Assembly (NCBI GenBank): GCA_032027125.1
Contig: JAVSMQ010000001.1
Location: 2,907,900 to 2,971,899 of the forward strand
Direction: 5' to 3'
DNA length: 64,000 nucleotides
Source of the DNA: JANJTB01 sp032027125
GTDB lineage: Bacteria; Bacteroidota; Ignavibacteria; Kapaibacteriales; UBA2268
A model generated the notes under the pieces. The model searched no databases. It was not told where the DNA came from and was given only the letters and a program-made list of their open reading frames with translations. The position numbers were made by a program, and so were the translations under genes. Below, piece by piece: positions 25,850 through 33,768 of the stretch (positions within the stretch are counted from its first letter, which is position 1; the number at the start of each line of letters is the position of its first letter).

Positions 25850-27100
25850 TTATTTATTTATGATATTTTGTCCAACAATTTCTTCAATCTTGAATATTGA
25901 TTGATAGTAATTAAAGCTGGCATTGTTGTAATTATTCCTGGAACTAATCAAAGTTTGTTTTGCTTGCAAATATTCAAGGTATGTTAGTTCACCAACCTCG
26001 TAGCTTTTAGAAGCAATTCTAAAAATCTCTTCTGATTGTGGAAGTATGTCGTCCAAATAAAGTTTTACCTGCCTGAGATTATTCTCATAGTCAGTTATTG
26101 AGTTTTTCAATTTTAATGCTATATCATTCTTTGTTAATTGAAGAACATTTTCCGAAATTGATTGATTTGCACTTGCTTCTTGAATTTTACCCTTCTGTTC
26201 AAACATGAACCAGAGAGGAACAGATATACCGACAGCAAATCCGTAGAATCCGCTATTATTGTCTAGTGTTTGAGATAAATAGGCAAGATTGATATTTGGC
26301 AGATATGATGACATCGCAAGGCTTTTTTCAACTGTTGCGATACCATAATTTAGCTCTGCAATCTTTATTTGCGGATTATTATCTTCAAATACTTTGTAGA
26401 ACTGTTCCATATTCATTGAGTAGTCAACAAAAATTAATGTATCTTGTAATGAATACTTTGAATCAACAGTTTGATTACTATATCCAAGAGTATAATTCAA
26501 TTCAGCAAATGCGGTTTTAAGTTCGTTCTTTGCAATTTCTAAATTGTTTTGTGCTTCCGAAAATTGCACCTTAGCTGTAAGTCTTTCAATGTTTGTTCCT
26601 TCACCAACGTTTTGTCTTATTTCTGATTTTTTCAAGAAGTCCTCATTTATAATAAGATTTTCTTCGGCAGACTTTAATTGATTTTGTTTTGTAAGAACCC
26701 TGTAGTATGCCGTCTTTATTTTAGTGGTGAGATTTTTCTCAATAAGGCTGAGTTGAAAATTTGTTATTTCTTCAGCTTTACTGAATTTGCTTCCTTTTAA
26801 AAAATAAATTGATGGGAACTCAAATGATTGGGAAACAGTAAGTGTTTTTTCGTTACCTAAACCATTGTAAGGAGAGATAAATTGATTATCATATACAATC
26901 TCCGGTTTAGGTAAGGAAATCCCGCTTAAATAGCGCCCTTTTGAACCAGAAATGTTAGCTTGAGCAGCATGAATCTCCGGATGGTTCTTTAAACCTATCT
27001 CTATTGCTTCACGTAATGTTAAACTTCTAATTTTATTTTCTTGTCCGTACATGATGCTGAAAGATAGCCACACGACAAACAAGACAAGTAAATGCCTCAT
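25850..27100 (-). CDS. TolC-family outer-membrane channel (system A)
   Basis: The 416-residue protein has a signal peptide (1-19) and two outer-membrane efflux protein repeats made of long helices (LTLREAIEIGLKNHPEIHAAQ at the start, and KSYEVGELTYLEYLQAKQTL near the end), as in CusC/CzcC. GGAG precedes the start. It is first in the operon and ends 15 bases before the adaptor start. It forms the exit duct for the tripartite pump. Confidence 0.92.
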   Translation of the reverse strand: MRHLLVLFVVWLSFSIMYGQENKIRSLTLREAIEIGLKNHPEIHAAQANISGSKGRYLSGISLPKPEIVYDNQFISPYNGLGNEKTLTVSQSFEFPSIYFLKGSKFSKAEEITNFQLSLIEKNLTTKIKTAYYRVLTKQNQLKSAEENLIINEDFLKKSEIRQNVGEGTNIERLTAKVQFSEAQNNLEIAKNELKTAFAELNYTLGYSNQTVDSKYSLQDTLIFVDYSMNMEQFYKVFEDNNPQIKIAELNYGIATVEKSLAMSSYLPNINLAYLSQTLDNNSGFYGFAVGISVPLWFMFEQKGKIQEASANQSISENVLQLTKNDIALKLKNSITDYENNLRQVKLYLDDILPQSEEIFRIASKSYEVGELTYLEYLQAKQTLISSRNNYNNASFNYYQSIFKIEEIVGQNIINK

Positions 27101-27155
27101 ATCTTCTCCAATAATAAATTAATAATTATAATAAGTGCAAAATAGGAGAAAATGG

Positions 27156-27476
27156 TTAGATTAGAAGTGAATTAAGAAAGTGAATTAATTGATTGTTTTT
27201 TAGTCTGTGGGGGGTATAATCTTGTTTAGAATAATTTAAAAAATTATCAAAAAAGAGTACAGGCAAAATAATAAAAGAGAAATCCGGAATAGGAAGGTGT
27301 TGTATTTTGAGAAAATAATCACTATAAGAAATTGATATGACATTATCAGAATTCTGTAATATTGTACAAACATCATGATTTTTATGATGATCATCGCAAT
27401 CTTCGAGTAATCCCACCTCAGAGTGAAGAAACAGGAATCCCAAAATTACAAACAATATATAAGCTACTTTTTTCAT
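27156..27476 (-). CDS. Small exported Asp/His/Cys-rich protein before the efflux operon
   Basis: The 106-residue protein has an N-terminal signal/membrane segment (about 1-20), then EDCDDHHKNHDVC, a cluster with His, Asp and Cys well suited to metal binding. A further hydrophobic stretch follows (SFIILPVLFFDNFLN). It lies 55 bases upstream of the TolC gene on the same strand. Small proteins of this kind often lead Czc-type operons in Bacteroidota; a sensor or metal-chaperone role is inferred. No ribosome binding site is obvious, so the exact start is less certain. Confidence 0.65.
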   Translation of the reverse strand: MKKVAYILFVILGFLFLHSEVGLLEDCDDHHKNHDVCTILQNSDNVISISYSDYFLKIQHLPIPDFSFIILPVLFFDNFLNYSKQDYTPHRLKNNQLIHFLNSLLI

Positions 27477-27598
27477 TGCACTAAATGACGGAATTAATTA
27501 AAATTATTTTTAACATTAAATGACATCACAAACTTAACCAATACCCCCTTTTTCCGGTCCTGCTTTTTTCAGAAAATAATTTCATGTATTAATTAAAG

Positions 27599-27637
27599 AA
27601 CCCTTCCGATAACTTAAAACTTTCGGATGGTTTTTTT
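27599..27637 (+). terminator. Terminator-like hairpin without an upstream plus-strand gene
   Basis: AACC and TCCGA pair with TCGGA and GGTT across an imperfect stem, followed by a seven-T run (27631-27637). It lies in the divergent region before the DUF1232 gene, with no plus-strand gene before it, so it may attenuate leader transcription or be a relic. Its CCTTCCGA core recurs in hairpins at 30396 and near 54750. Confidence 0.4.
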
Positions 27638-27662
27638 ATAATAAAATGTTGTCAGTTTCGCA

Positions 27663-28040
27663 ATGACAAATATGATTGAACGAATAAAACATAAGGTAAA
27701 GCACTTAAAGTCAGAAGTTATTGCTCTATATTTCGCCTATAGTGATCCAAGAGTACCGTGGTATGCAAAACTGTTTATTGTTATTTTAGTTGGTTATGCT
27801 TTAAGCCCAATAGACTTAATCCCTGATTTTATCCCGATTCTCGGTTATCTTGATGATCTGATTCTTATTCCTTTGGGGATTACAGTTGCTCTTAAGATGA
27901 TTCCAAATCAGGTAATGGTAGAATCAAGAATAAAAGCGTCCACATTAAAAACAAAACCCAGGAATTGGATTGCAGTAGCAGTAATAGTTGTAATATGGTT
28001 AATCATAATTGGATTGGTAGTTAATCTTATTTTTTTGTAA
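27663..28040 (+). CDS. YkvA/DUF1232 membrane protein
   Basis: The 125-residue protein has the DUF1232 core YALSPIDLIPDFIPILGYLD in its first half and a C-terminal membrane helix (about 100-124, WIAVAVIVVIWLIIIGLVV). The start is the ATG at 27663 or the one three codons later. The family is common in bacteria, and its function is not established. It diverges from the efflux operon and shows no functional link to it. Confidence 0.85.
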   Translation: MTNMIERIKHKVKHLKSEVIALYFAYSDPRVPWYAKLFIVILVGYALSPIDLIPDFIPILGYLDDLILIPLGITVALKMIPNQVMVESRIKASTLKTKPRNWIAVAVIVVIWLIIIGLVVNLIFL

Positions 28041-28539
28041 ATTGAAATCCAATAAACATCTTGTTTTGAAAACAAAATCTACAAGATAAATATATATAAA
28101 TATATTTTTGTTTTTTTTCGTTCCCGCAGCAGATTTCCCATTTCCCATTTCCCATTTCCTCATAATAATGTGGTAATAACTTACCGATTTCTCCTCTTTT
28201 TCCGGTACTATTATTTACATAAATAATAAATAGTGAAAAAAAAAGTGGAAATATTAAAAATAATATTTGCATTTGGGAAATATTGTATATTTTTACTTTT
28301 GAATGTTTGCATTTTTAAGTATCATTTATCTCGTGCAAACAAAATTTGGGACTTTTTAATAGATTTTTGATTCTAATATAGTTTTTTTAGTAAATTCGTA
28401 TGTTCAGACGGCAATTTACCATTGTTCTTTGAAAATTGAATATTATCATAACTTGATGATTTCTCATCTAAATTCAGCAAATTCTTAGAAAAATGCTGAT
28501 TTTGGTCAAAAATGCCCTGAAAAGAGCTATCAAAACGCT
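28041..28539. other. Non-coding stretch with a heptanucleotide microsatellite
   Basis: No credible gene is seen. TTTCCCA is repeated about 3.7 times at 28134-28159. A palindrome TTGTTTTGAAAACAA follows the DUF1232 gene at 28060-28074. An 81-codon minus-strand frame across here is low-complexity and rejected. Confidence 0.55.
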
Positions 28540-28812
28540 AAAATGCTTCAACCAAACGATAAAACGCTCCAACGGAATGGTAAAATGCTCCAACGGAACG
28601 CTAAAACGCTCCAACGGAATGGTAAAATGCTCCAACGGAACGCTAAAACGCTTCAACGGAATGCTAAAATGCTCCAACGGAATGCTAAAACGCTCCAACG
28701 GAATGCTAAAACGCTCCAACGGAATACTAAAATGCTCCAACGGAATACTAAAACGTTTCAACCAAACACTAAAATGCTTCAACGGAATGCTAAAATGCTC
28801 CAACGGAACTAT
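28540..28812 (+). repeat. 21-bp minisatellite, 13 units
   Basis: Thirteen consecutive 21-bp units share the core AAAAYGCTCCAACGGAAYG with few substitutions; two units carry CAACCAAAC instead of CAACGGAAT. Because 21 is divisible by three, several frames stay open on both strands. On the plus strand these read as heptads such as LQRNAKT or LKRSNGM. No ribosome binding site or signal supports translation. It ends about 135 bases before the next gene and may lie in its leader. Confidence 0.9.
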
Positions 28813-28946
28813 GGTTCGAGACATTATTTTATTCTTTTATTGATTTTTACAATTTAGTAAAAATAAATTATCTCTATGTTAAATTGAAATTTCTTGGGTT
28901 TTTCTAATAATTAAATATTTTTATAATTTTTGAGGATTTAGATTTT

Positions 28947-30161
28947 ATGGCAACAACAGAATTACGCCGGAATTACAAAATGACTGATGCTCAACTTTGT
29001 ATGTTTGCATCAAATTTATGTAATTTTCTCACCCGCGATATTTTGGATTTCTCAGCAATTGGTTTGTCGGCTCCTGCAATTGCATCCTTTAAAGCATTAG
29101 GAGATGCTTTTGAAGTATTTTCGCCTGATGGTTCCATTATCGGCGATGTCATGATAACTACAGAGAATAAAAAATCTCTCCGTGAACAGGTTGAGGAAAC
29201 AATCCGCACAATGGCATTAAGAGTTGAGCAGAAATGGGGTACAAATTCCGGTAAATACAGACGTCTTGATATTCGCACTCCCTCTATCCTTACAGATGAT
29301 TCTCTGCTGGTAATGTCACGTACAGTTCATTCAAAAATAGTCGAATATCAACCTGACCTTGTTGATTTAGGTTTGACACCGGAATTACTTGATGATTATG
29401 AGGATTTGAATGAGCAGTTTGAACTTGCAAAAAATGCTCAAAGTGATGCTGTTGCATTACGTGATGTAAAAAAAGATGAACGAATTAATAAAGGCAATGA
29501 ACTTTACAAAATGGTGACCTTTTACTGCAATTACGGAAAAATAATTTATTCTAAAACAAATCCTGCCAAATATAACGATTATGTTATTTATGACAGCTTT
29601 GTTGCCGGCAGTCTTACCGCACCCGAAAATCTTTCGGTTGATGTTTCAACTATGACTTTTTCAGTTGACCCTGTGCCGAATGCGGTTTCATATTCCATAG
29701 AGTCATCTTTAACGGGGCAGGAATGGAGTGTCATCTATAGCGGACCGGACAATTTTGTCATGTATGTGCCAGAAAATGAAGGACTTAGGATGTATCGGAG
29801 CCGGTGCCACAATTCCGGAGGCTACTCTGATTACGGTCCGATTATGTATTACAACTATGTTTCTGTTTTGGCTCAGCCAGGGTATACCAGCCTGACTGTA
29901 ATCAACGCAAATACCGGAGCTGTCGCCCTTAATTGGGAAGAAGTCGCTTCGGCAGAATTTTATAGGCTCTTTCACAGCCAGACTGCCCTCAACGCTCCAG
30001 ACCCCGGTGAATATACGATGTTAGGCGAGTTTACCGTCGCTTCCTACTCGGGGAATGTAAATACAGGTTACCGCCATTGGTTTCAGGTGGTGAGTGGTAA
30101 CAGCCAAAAGCTATCGGTCGCCAGTGATGCAGTCTATGTGGACATGCCTCTTGTGCCTTAA
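28947..30161 (+). CDS. Fibronectin type III-like repeat protein
   Basis: The 404-residue protein has a helical N-terminal region (1-200, with LGLTPELLDDYEDLNEQF) ending in a short linker. Two beta-sandwich domains with Fn3 character follow (APENLSVDVSTMTFSVDPVP...YSIESS near 220, and INANTGAVALNWEEVASAEF near 320). No signal peptide is visible. GAGG lies upstream of the ATG. The 3' half is more GC-rich than its neighbours. I have seen no assigned function for this arrangement; proximity to the minisatellite may be meaningful. Confidence 0.7.
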   Translation: MATTELRRNYKMTDAQLCMFASNLCNFLTRDILDFSAIGLSAPAIASFKALGDAFEVFSPDGSIIGDVMITTENKKSLREQVEETIRTMALRVEQKWGTNSGKYRRLDIRTPSILTDDSLLVMSRTVHSKIVEYQPDLVDLGLTPELLDDYEDLNEQFELAKNAQSDAVALRDVKKDERINKGNELYKMVTFYCNYGKIIYSKTNPAKYNDYVIYDSFVAGSLTAPENLSVDVSTMTFSVDPVPNAVSYSIESSLTGQEWSVIYSGPDNFVMYVPENEGLRMYRSRCHNSGGYSDYGPIMYYNYVSVLAQPGYTSLTVINANTGAVALNWEEVASAEFYRLFHSQTALNAPDPGEYTMLGEFTVASYSGNVNTGYRHWFQVVSGNSQKLSVASDAVYVDMPLVP

Positions 30162-30166
30162 ATATA

Positions 30167-30320
30167 AATCCCCTCCTTGAAAGAAAAGGAGGGGAAAATT
30201 AAAACAAAATCCCCCTACTTCGCTTTCCCCCTTTGCCAAAGGGGGATGTACGCAGGACAGGGGGATTTGATTTAACTGCCCCTTAATCCCCTCCTTGAAA
30301 GAAGAAGGAGGGGAAAATTA
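30167..30320. repeat. Dispersed palindromic element (copy B plus partial copy)
   Basis: The segment 30167-30275 repeats the element at 10456-10568, including the ATCCCCCTACTTCGCTTT and CCCCCTTTGCC parts. A further partial copy (30281-30320) repeats only the first CCCCTCCTT/AAGGAGGGG hairpin. Divergence is concentrated in loops, while stems are kept. Confidence 0.75.
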
Positions 30321-30395
30321 AAGACAAATACACTTTGTCAGAATCACAGAATACACGGATTAAAGGATTTCACGGATTAAATCAATAAAACCAAG

Positions 30396-30431
30396 AAACC
30401 TTCCGAAGGTTGCGGAGCCTTCGGAAGGTTT
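30396..30431. other. Perfect 14-bp hairpin of the CCTTCCGAAGG type
   Basis: AAACCTTCCGAAGG (30396-30409) and CCTTCGGAAGGTTT (30418-30431) pair perfectly around an eight-base loop. No T tract follows. It lies between the converging Fn3-like gene and the 45-codon minus-strand gene and could terminate both. The half-palindrome CCTTCCGAAGG recurs near 54750. Confidence 0.55.
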
Positions 30432-30561
30432 GCTTATTGTGGAGAGACCTGTTTGTAGAAAGGTGTTTTGGGTTCTTGATTTTTTAAAATTCATAAAAAA
30501 CAAATCTCCATCGCAATTTTTTTTAAGAGACTTTGTAATGGAGATTTACATATAACGCTCA

Positions 30562-30699
30562 TCATTTTCTGTTTCTATATCTTGTAAACCATACAACAAT
30601 AGCAAAACAGCAAACAATCAAAAAGAACCACCAAAATAAGTGCATACCCCCGAAAGCGTAATTACTCATGTGCATACCATCATTTCCGTGCTGAAACAT
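30562..30699 (-). CDS. 45-residue His/Met membrane miniprotein
   Basis: From an ATG at 30699 with AAGG eight bases upstream, the frame encodes MFQHGNDGMHMSNYAFGG, then MHLFWWFFLIVCCFAIVV and a basic tail WFTRYRNRK. The Met/His-rich N-terminus would face the periplasm and the Arg/Lys tail the cytosol, with one helix between. It lies 34 bases after the Met-rich lipoprotein gene on the same strand, so the two are probably an operon. Short Trp-rich membrane peptides are common in copper loci. Function unknown. Confidence 0.65.
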   Translation of the reverse strand: MFQHGNDGMHMSNYAFGGMHLFWWFFLIVCCFAIVVWFTRYRNRK

Positions 30700-30733
30700 A
30701 GCTTTTACCTTGTAAGTTAATCAAACTAAAATA

Positions 30734-31165
30734 TTAATGTTTCATATTGTGATTCATATCCATATCCTTACCTTGCATCTTATTCATCATATCCATCATG
30801 GGTTTGTTTCCCATCATTGACCGGCACATTTCGGACATCTTGGTGGAGTCGTTTTTGCACGATTCCATCATGTCATTCATCATATCTTTCATCATGCCCG
30901 GGTCGTTTTTCATCATATTCTGCATCATACTATGGTCTTTCATCATCATCATTGACTTATCATGCATTATCATTTTACCATGTTCGCCATTCATCATTGC
31001 CGCCATCATTTCGACTGACATACTATGGTCTGCAGCAATTGAATTCATTATATCCTTTCTTGTATCCTGATTTGAAAGGATTTGTTTTACATCCGTACCG
31101 GATTGGCAGGATGAAAACAGAGTGATTAAAGCAATCGCAAGAGCGATTATTTTGAGAGATTTCAT
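30734..31165 (-). CDS. Methionine-rich copper-binding-type lipoprotein
   Basis: The 143-residue protein has lipobox TLFSSC (Cys20). The mature part is dominated by methionine: 35 of 143 residues, with runs such as SMMMMKDHSMMQNMMK, plus His and two Cys. Such Met clusters bind Cu(I) in periplasmic chaperones and in CopA/PcoA-type proteins. It is likely a periplasmic copper sponge or chaperone anchored in the membrane. AGG precedes the ATG. The short residual domain (DTRKDIMNSIAADHSMS) resembles the start of many small exported Bacteroidota proteins. Confidence 0.8.
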   Translation of the reverse strand: MKSLKIIALAIALITLFSSCQSGTDVKQILSNQDTRKDIMNSIAADHSMSVEMMAAMMNGEHGKMIMHDKSMMMMKDHSMMQNMMKNDPGMMKDMMNDMMESCKNDSTKMSEMCRSMMGNKPMMDMMNKMQGKDMDMNHNMKH

Positions 31166-31594
31166 GATATTACCTATATTAAGTTTATAAATATTTTATT
31201 AATAATTAATAAAATATACCTGAAATATTTTGCTCATTTGCTGCATTCAGCAGCACTTTTTTGTATGTTGGATTGCGTTGCTGATTATCATCTTTTGTGC
31301 AATCTGCAATAAAACGTGAAAAGGAAGCAACTTACTCTAAACATATAACCTTTTAACATTTTCATTTTGATTACTTCTGAAATAGTGGAAATAAGTTACA
31401 CCACAAAAATATATTTTTTCGTAACTGAGATTGTTATATAACTTTTGAAAATATTTACAAAATTCACACATATCAGATTAGTAAAAAATCTAATTATTTG
31501 GAAATATTATCTAAAACTATATAAATTTAATTTGAACTAATTACAATGAAAAAAAATCAAATACGTTTTTGCAAACGAATAATTAATTGGATGT
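31166..31594. other. Divergent intergenic region
   Basis: About 430 bases without a credible gene separate the Met-rich lipoprotein (minus) from the second HYC_CC_PP-like gene (plus). Promoters for both must lie here, but no clear -7 element or operator was found. Confidence 0.5.
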
Positions 31595-32149
31595 ATGAAA
31601 GGTAAATTAAAAAATATTATTGTCCTGATTTTGTTGGTGATATTCCCTATATCAGCCATAGGTTTGAACGTTTCTGTTCATAAGTGCAAACTTAAAGGTT
31701 CGATTTATTTTAACTTTTTCGGTACAACAAATGACAATAATGAATTAATTTGCGGCTGCAAGGCAAAAGAAACCCAAACATTACCCATACAAAAAGCACA
31801 TTCTTGCTGTAATCAAGCAAATATTGTAAATGAATCCGCTGATTGTAATGAAACTGAGAATACAGGAAATCAATTGTTAAAATCTTCCTGCTGTTCGGAT
31901 TCAGATTTATCTTATTCAATTCAAAACGATTTTATATCCTTTAATAAAAGTAATATTTTAACCGATAAAACTTTTGTATTTAATATTCTGAATTCAAACG
32001 AACGTTGTAATGCGTTCAGAACATCTGCTTATTTGGTTACTGTCCCCGATTATCCCCTTCAGGAACTGATATGTAATACCATATCGTTCATACATTTTTC
32101 TTCTCAGTCAAAAAACAATTCTGAAGAACCTCCCATTCATAAATGCTAA
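31595..32149 (+). CDS. HYC_CC_PP-like metal-locus exported protein (copy 2)
   Basis: The 184-residue paralogue of the protein at 4154 has a near-identical first third (signal segment, VSVHKCKLKG, CGCKAKETQTLP) and cysteine pairs HSCC and SSCCSD. It ends EEPPIHKC, carrying the Pro-Pro feature of the HYC_CC_PP group. The middle and C-terminal parts have diverged, so duplication is not recent. It heads the plus-strand run of copper genes, as copy 1 heads the redox operon. Metal binding is inferred. Confidence 0.7.
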   Translation: MKGKLKNIIVLILLVIFPISAIGLNVSVHKCKLKGSIYFNFFGTTNDNNELICGCKAKETQTLPIQKAHSCCNQANIVNESADCNETENTGNQLLKSSCCSDSDLSYSIQNDFISFNKSNILTDKTFVFNILNSNERCNAFRTSAYLVTVPDYPLQELICNTISFIHFSSQSKNNSEEPPIHKC

Positions 32150-32268
32150 ACATTTAGCAAAACCTTGTTGTTATTTTAATTTGTCAAATATTTGTTCAAC
32201 TCATAATTATTGAATTGAATTAAAGTTTGTCTAAGTCAATATGTATTTAAAATAATTTTGGATTATTT

Positions 32269-32646
32269 ATGAAAATGTCAATAAACATAAACAGGTTGTT
32301 TCACCTTGCCGGAATGATACTTATTCTGATTTCATCGGGATTAGTTTTTAATTCCTGCGAGCAGGATGAATTGCCGCCTACAAAGCCGATTACTTCATCG
32401 TGCGATACAAATAATGTTACTTATGATTTGGTAATCAAACCGATTTTGGAAAAGAACTGCACAGCGTGTCATAATGATGGCTTTAGCGGTGGGAGAGTTA
32501 ATCTTTCAAATTATACAAACGCCCAAACAACTGCTGTAAGCGGAAAATTAGTAAGTAGTTTGTCAGGAACTATGAAGAGTTACATAAGTGATGAATGTGA
32601 AATAGTAAAAATAAAAGCCTGGGTTAACCAGGGGTCGAAAGAATAA
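32269..32646 (+). CDS. Monohaem cytochrome c-type lipoprotein
   Basis: The 125-residue protein has a lipobox-like signal (LVFNSCEQ, Cys near 30) and a haem site in VIKPILEKNCTACHNDGFSG, followed by GRVNLSNYTNA. This matches the small cytochrome domain often found at the ends of Bacteroidota surface proteins. There is no clear axial Met, so the sixth ligand is unknown. It precedes the Csp-like gene by 12 bases, so co-transcription with copper storage is likely. Confidence 0.82.
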   Translation: MKMSININRLFHLAGMILILISSGLVFNSCEQDELPPTKPITSSCDTNNVTYDLVIKPILEKNCTACHNDGFSGGRVNLSNYTNAQTTAVSGKLVSSLSGTMKSYISDECEIVKIKAWVNQGSKE

Positions 32647-32658
32647 ATATGAGGAGTC

Positions 32659-32982
32659 ATGAAAATGACAAAATCAAATTGTATAGACGCGTGTTTAGCG
32701 TGTCTGGTTGCCTGCGAAAGTTGTATTACCGATTGTATCAAAGCCGGTAATCAACATTGCATAGAATTATGCCGCGACTGTGCCGATATCTGCGGATTAT
32801 GTGCCGGATTTATGGCAAGAGACTCGCAGTTTAGCAATAAACTGTGTGCTTTATGTGCTGAAGTTTGTGAGGCTTGTGCTGCTGAATGCAGTAAACATGC
32901 TTCACGTCTTGGATGTTGTAAAGATTGTGCGGATGCTTGTAAAAAATGTGCTGAAGAGTGCAGAAAAATGAGCAAGTCATAA
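32659..32982 (+). CDS. Cys-rich four-helix-bundle copper storage protein (Csp/DUF326)
   Basis: The 107-residue protein has 22 cysteines in CxxC and CxxxC spacing throughout (CIDACLACLVACESC, CRDCADICGLC, CCKDCADACKKCAEEC), the pattern of Csp/DUF326 four-helix bundles whose core binds many Cu(I) ions. There is no signal peptide, so it is the cytosolic Csp3-like type. Its role would be to store or buffer Cu(I). A GAGGAG site is close to the ATG. Confidence 0.93.
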   Translation: MKMTKSNCIDACLACLVACESCITDCIKAGNQHCIELCRDCADICGLCAGFMARDSQFSNKLCALCAEVCEACAAECSKHASRLGCCKDCADACKKCAEECRKMSKS

Positions 32983-32991
32983 TTAGTATAA

Positions 32992-33037
32992 ATTCTCAAA
33001 GGCAGAGTCTTAATAAAGGGACTCTGCTCGTGAGAAT
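32992..33037 (+). terminator. Long two-part hairpin after the Csp-like gene
   Basis: ATTCTCA pairs with TGAGAAT and, inside it, GCAGAGTC pairs with GACTCTGC, giving 15 pairs separated by a three-base internal loop. The T tract is weak (TATATAATTTTT). It is likely a terminator or mRNA 3'-end stabiliser. Confidence 0.5.
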
Positions 33038-33094
33038 GGTTATATAATTTTTCTTAATTAAATAAAACTTTTAATAACTTAAAAAGGTGAAAAA

Positions 33095-33682
33095 GTGAAA
33101 ACAACACTTAAAATTACATTAGCTCTAATGCTGATAACATCAGCCTTCTTAGCAGGCTGCAGTAATATGATGGATGACAATCCTTCAGGTCGGAATGTCG
33201 GAAATTTTTTAAAGATTTCTCCGACAGATAATTCTCGAAATATTGGAATCAATGAACCGGTTGTTATCGAATTTGCTGCTCCGGTTAATACCGAAATTAT
33301 CGAAGATAATTTTGTCCTGATTGGACGGAATTCTGCTTCTGATTCTTTAGGGGAGGATTGTTTCAATCTTGACCATTCTAATATGAATTCGATGATGTCA
33401 AACGGTTCAATGATGAATCATCTAAAAGAAAGCCACCATACTAAAGGCAATTTCAAATGGAATCCCGATAAAACAAGATGTGAATTCATACCTGATTCGG
33501 ATTTAGAAGCTGACACAGACTATATGATGTTTGTGGACAGCGAAATGATGGCACACATGAAATCTGTTATGTCTAACAACGGTATGATGTCGGGCGGCAT
33601 GGGTATGATAAATTGTAATTGTCATGATAAAGGTTTGGAAAAATCAAATATCATAACTCATTTCAGGACAAGAAACAATTAA
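33095..33682 (+). CDS. Ig-like (SbsA/Big_5-type) Met/His lipoprotein
   Basis: The protein starts at GTG with AAAGG upstream. The lipobox is FLAGCSNMM. An Ig-like domain follows (LKISPTDNSRNIGINEPVVI...VIEFAAPVNTEII), typical of Big_5/SbsA domains. It has an inserted Met/His segment (NMNSMMSNGSMMNHLKESHH) and a tail GMMSGGMGMINCNCHDKG. The Met and His insertions suggest that a generic surface domain was adapted to bind copper. It is followed by a good terminator. Confidence 0.75.
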   Translation: MKTTLKITLALMLITSAFLAGCSNMMDDNPSGRNVGNFLKISPTDNSRNIGINEPVVIEFAAPVNTEIIEDNFVLIGRNSASDSLGEDCFNLDHSNMNSMMSNGSMMNHLKESHHTKGNFKWNPDKTRCEFIPDSDLEADTDYMMFVDSEMMAHMKSVMSNNGMMSGGMGMINCNCHDKGLEKSNIITHFRTRNN

Positions 33683-33690
33683 TATTTATT

Positions 33691-33727
33691 GCAGACAGGG
33701 CAATCTTTGTCTTGTCTGCTGCTTTTT
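33691..33727 (+). terminator. Rho-independent terminator
   Basis: GCAGACA pairs with TGTCTGC and GGCAA with TTGTC inside it (one G/T bulge position), loop TCT, followed after three bases by TTTTT. It lies ten bases after the lipoprotein stop codon. Confidence 0.72.
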
Positions 33728-33768
33728 GCGGAAAGTTTCATTTTACTAAGAATATTATAGGTAAATAA

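Noticed and set aside
28027..28272. 81-codon minus-strand frame
   Set aside because: It reads through a TTTCCCA microsatellite and AT-rich DNA, has low-complexity composition and lacks a ribosome binding site.
28540..28812. CRISPR array
   Set aside because: The units are contiguous 21-bp repeats without unique spacers, and no cas gene is present.
28474..28857. Heptad-repeat proteins in three frames of the minisatellite
   Set aside because: All are consequences of a 21-bp period. None has a clear start site or signal, so the DNA repeat is annotated instead; translation remains possible.
30798..31125. Plus-strand frames of 90-102 codons opposite the Met-rich lipoprotein
   Set aside because: They are the antisense of ATG-rich codons (CAT runs). 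The minus-strand gene has a lipobox, ribosome binding site and copper context.
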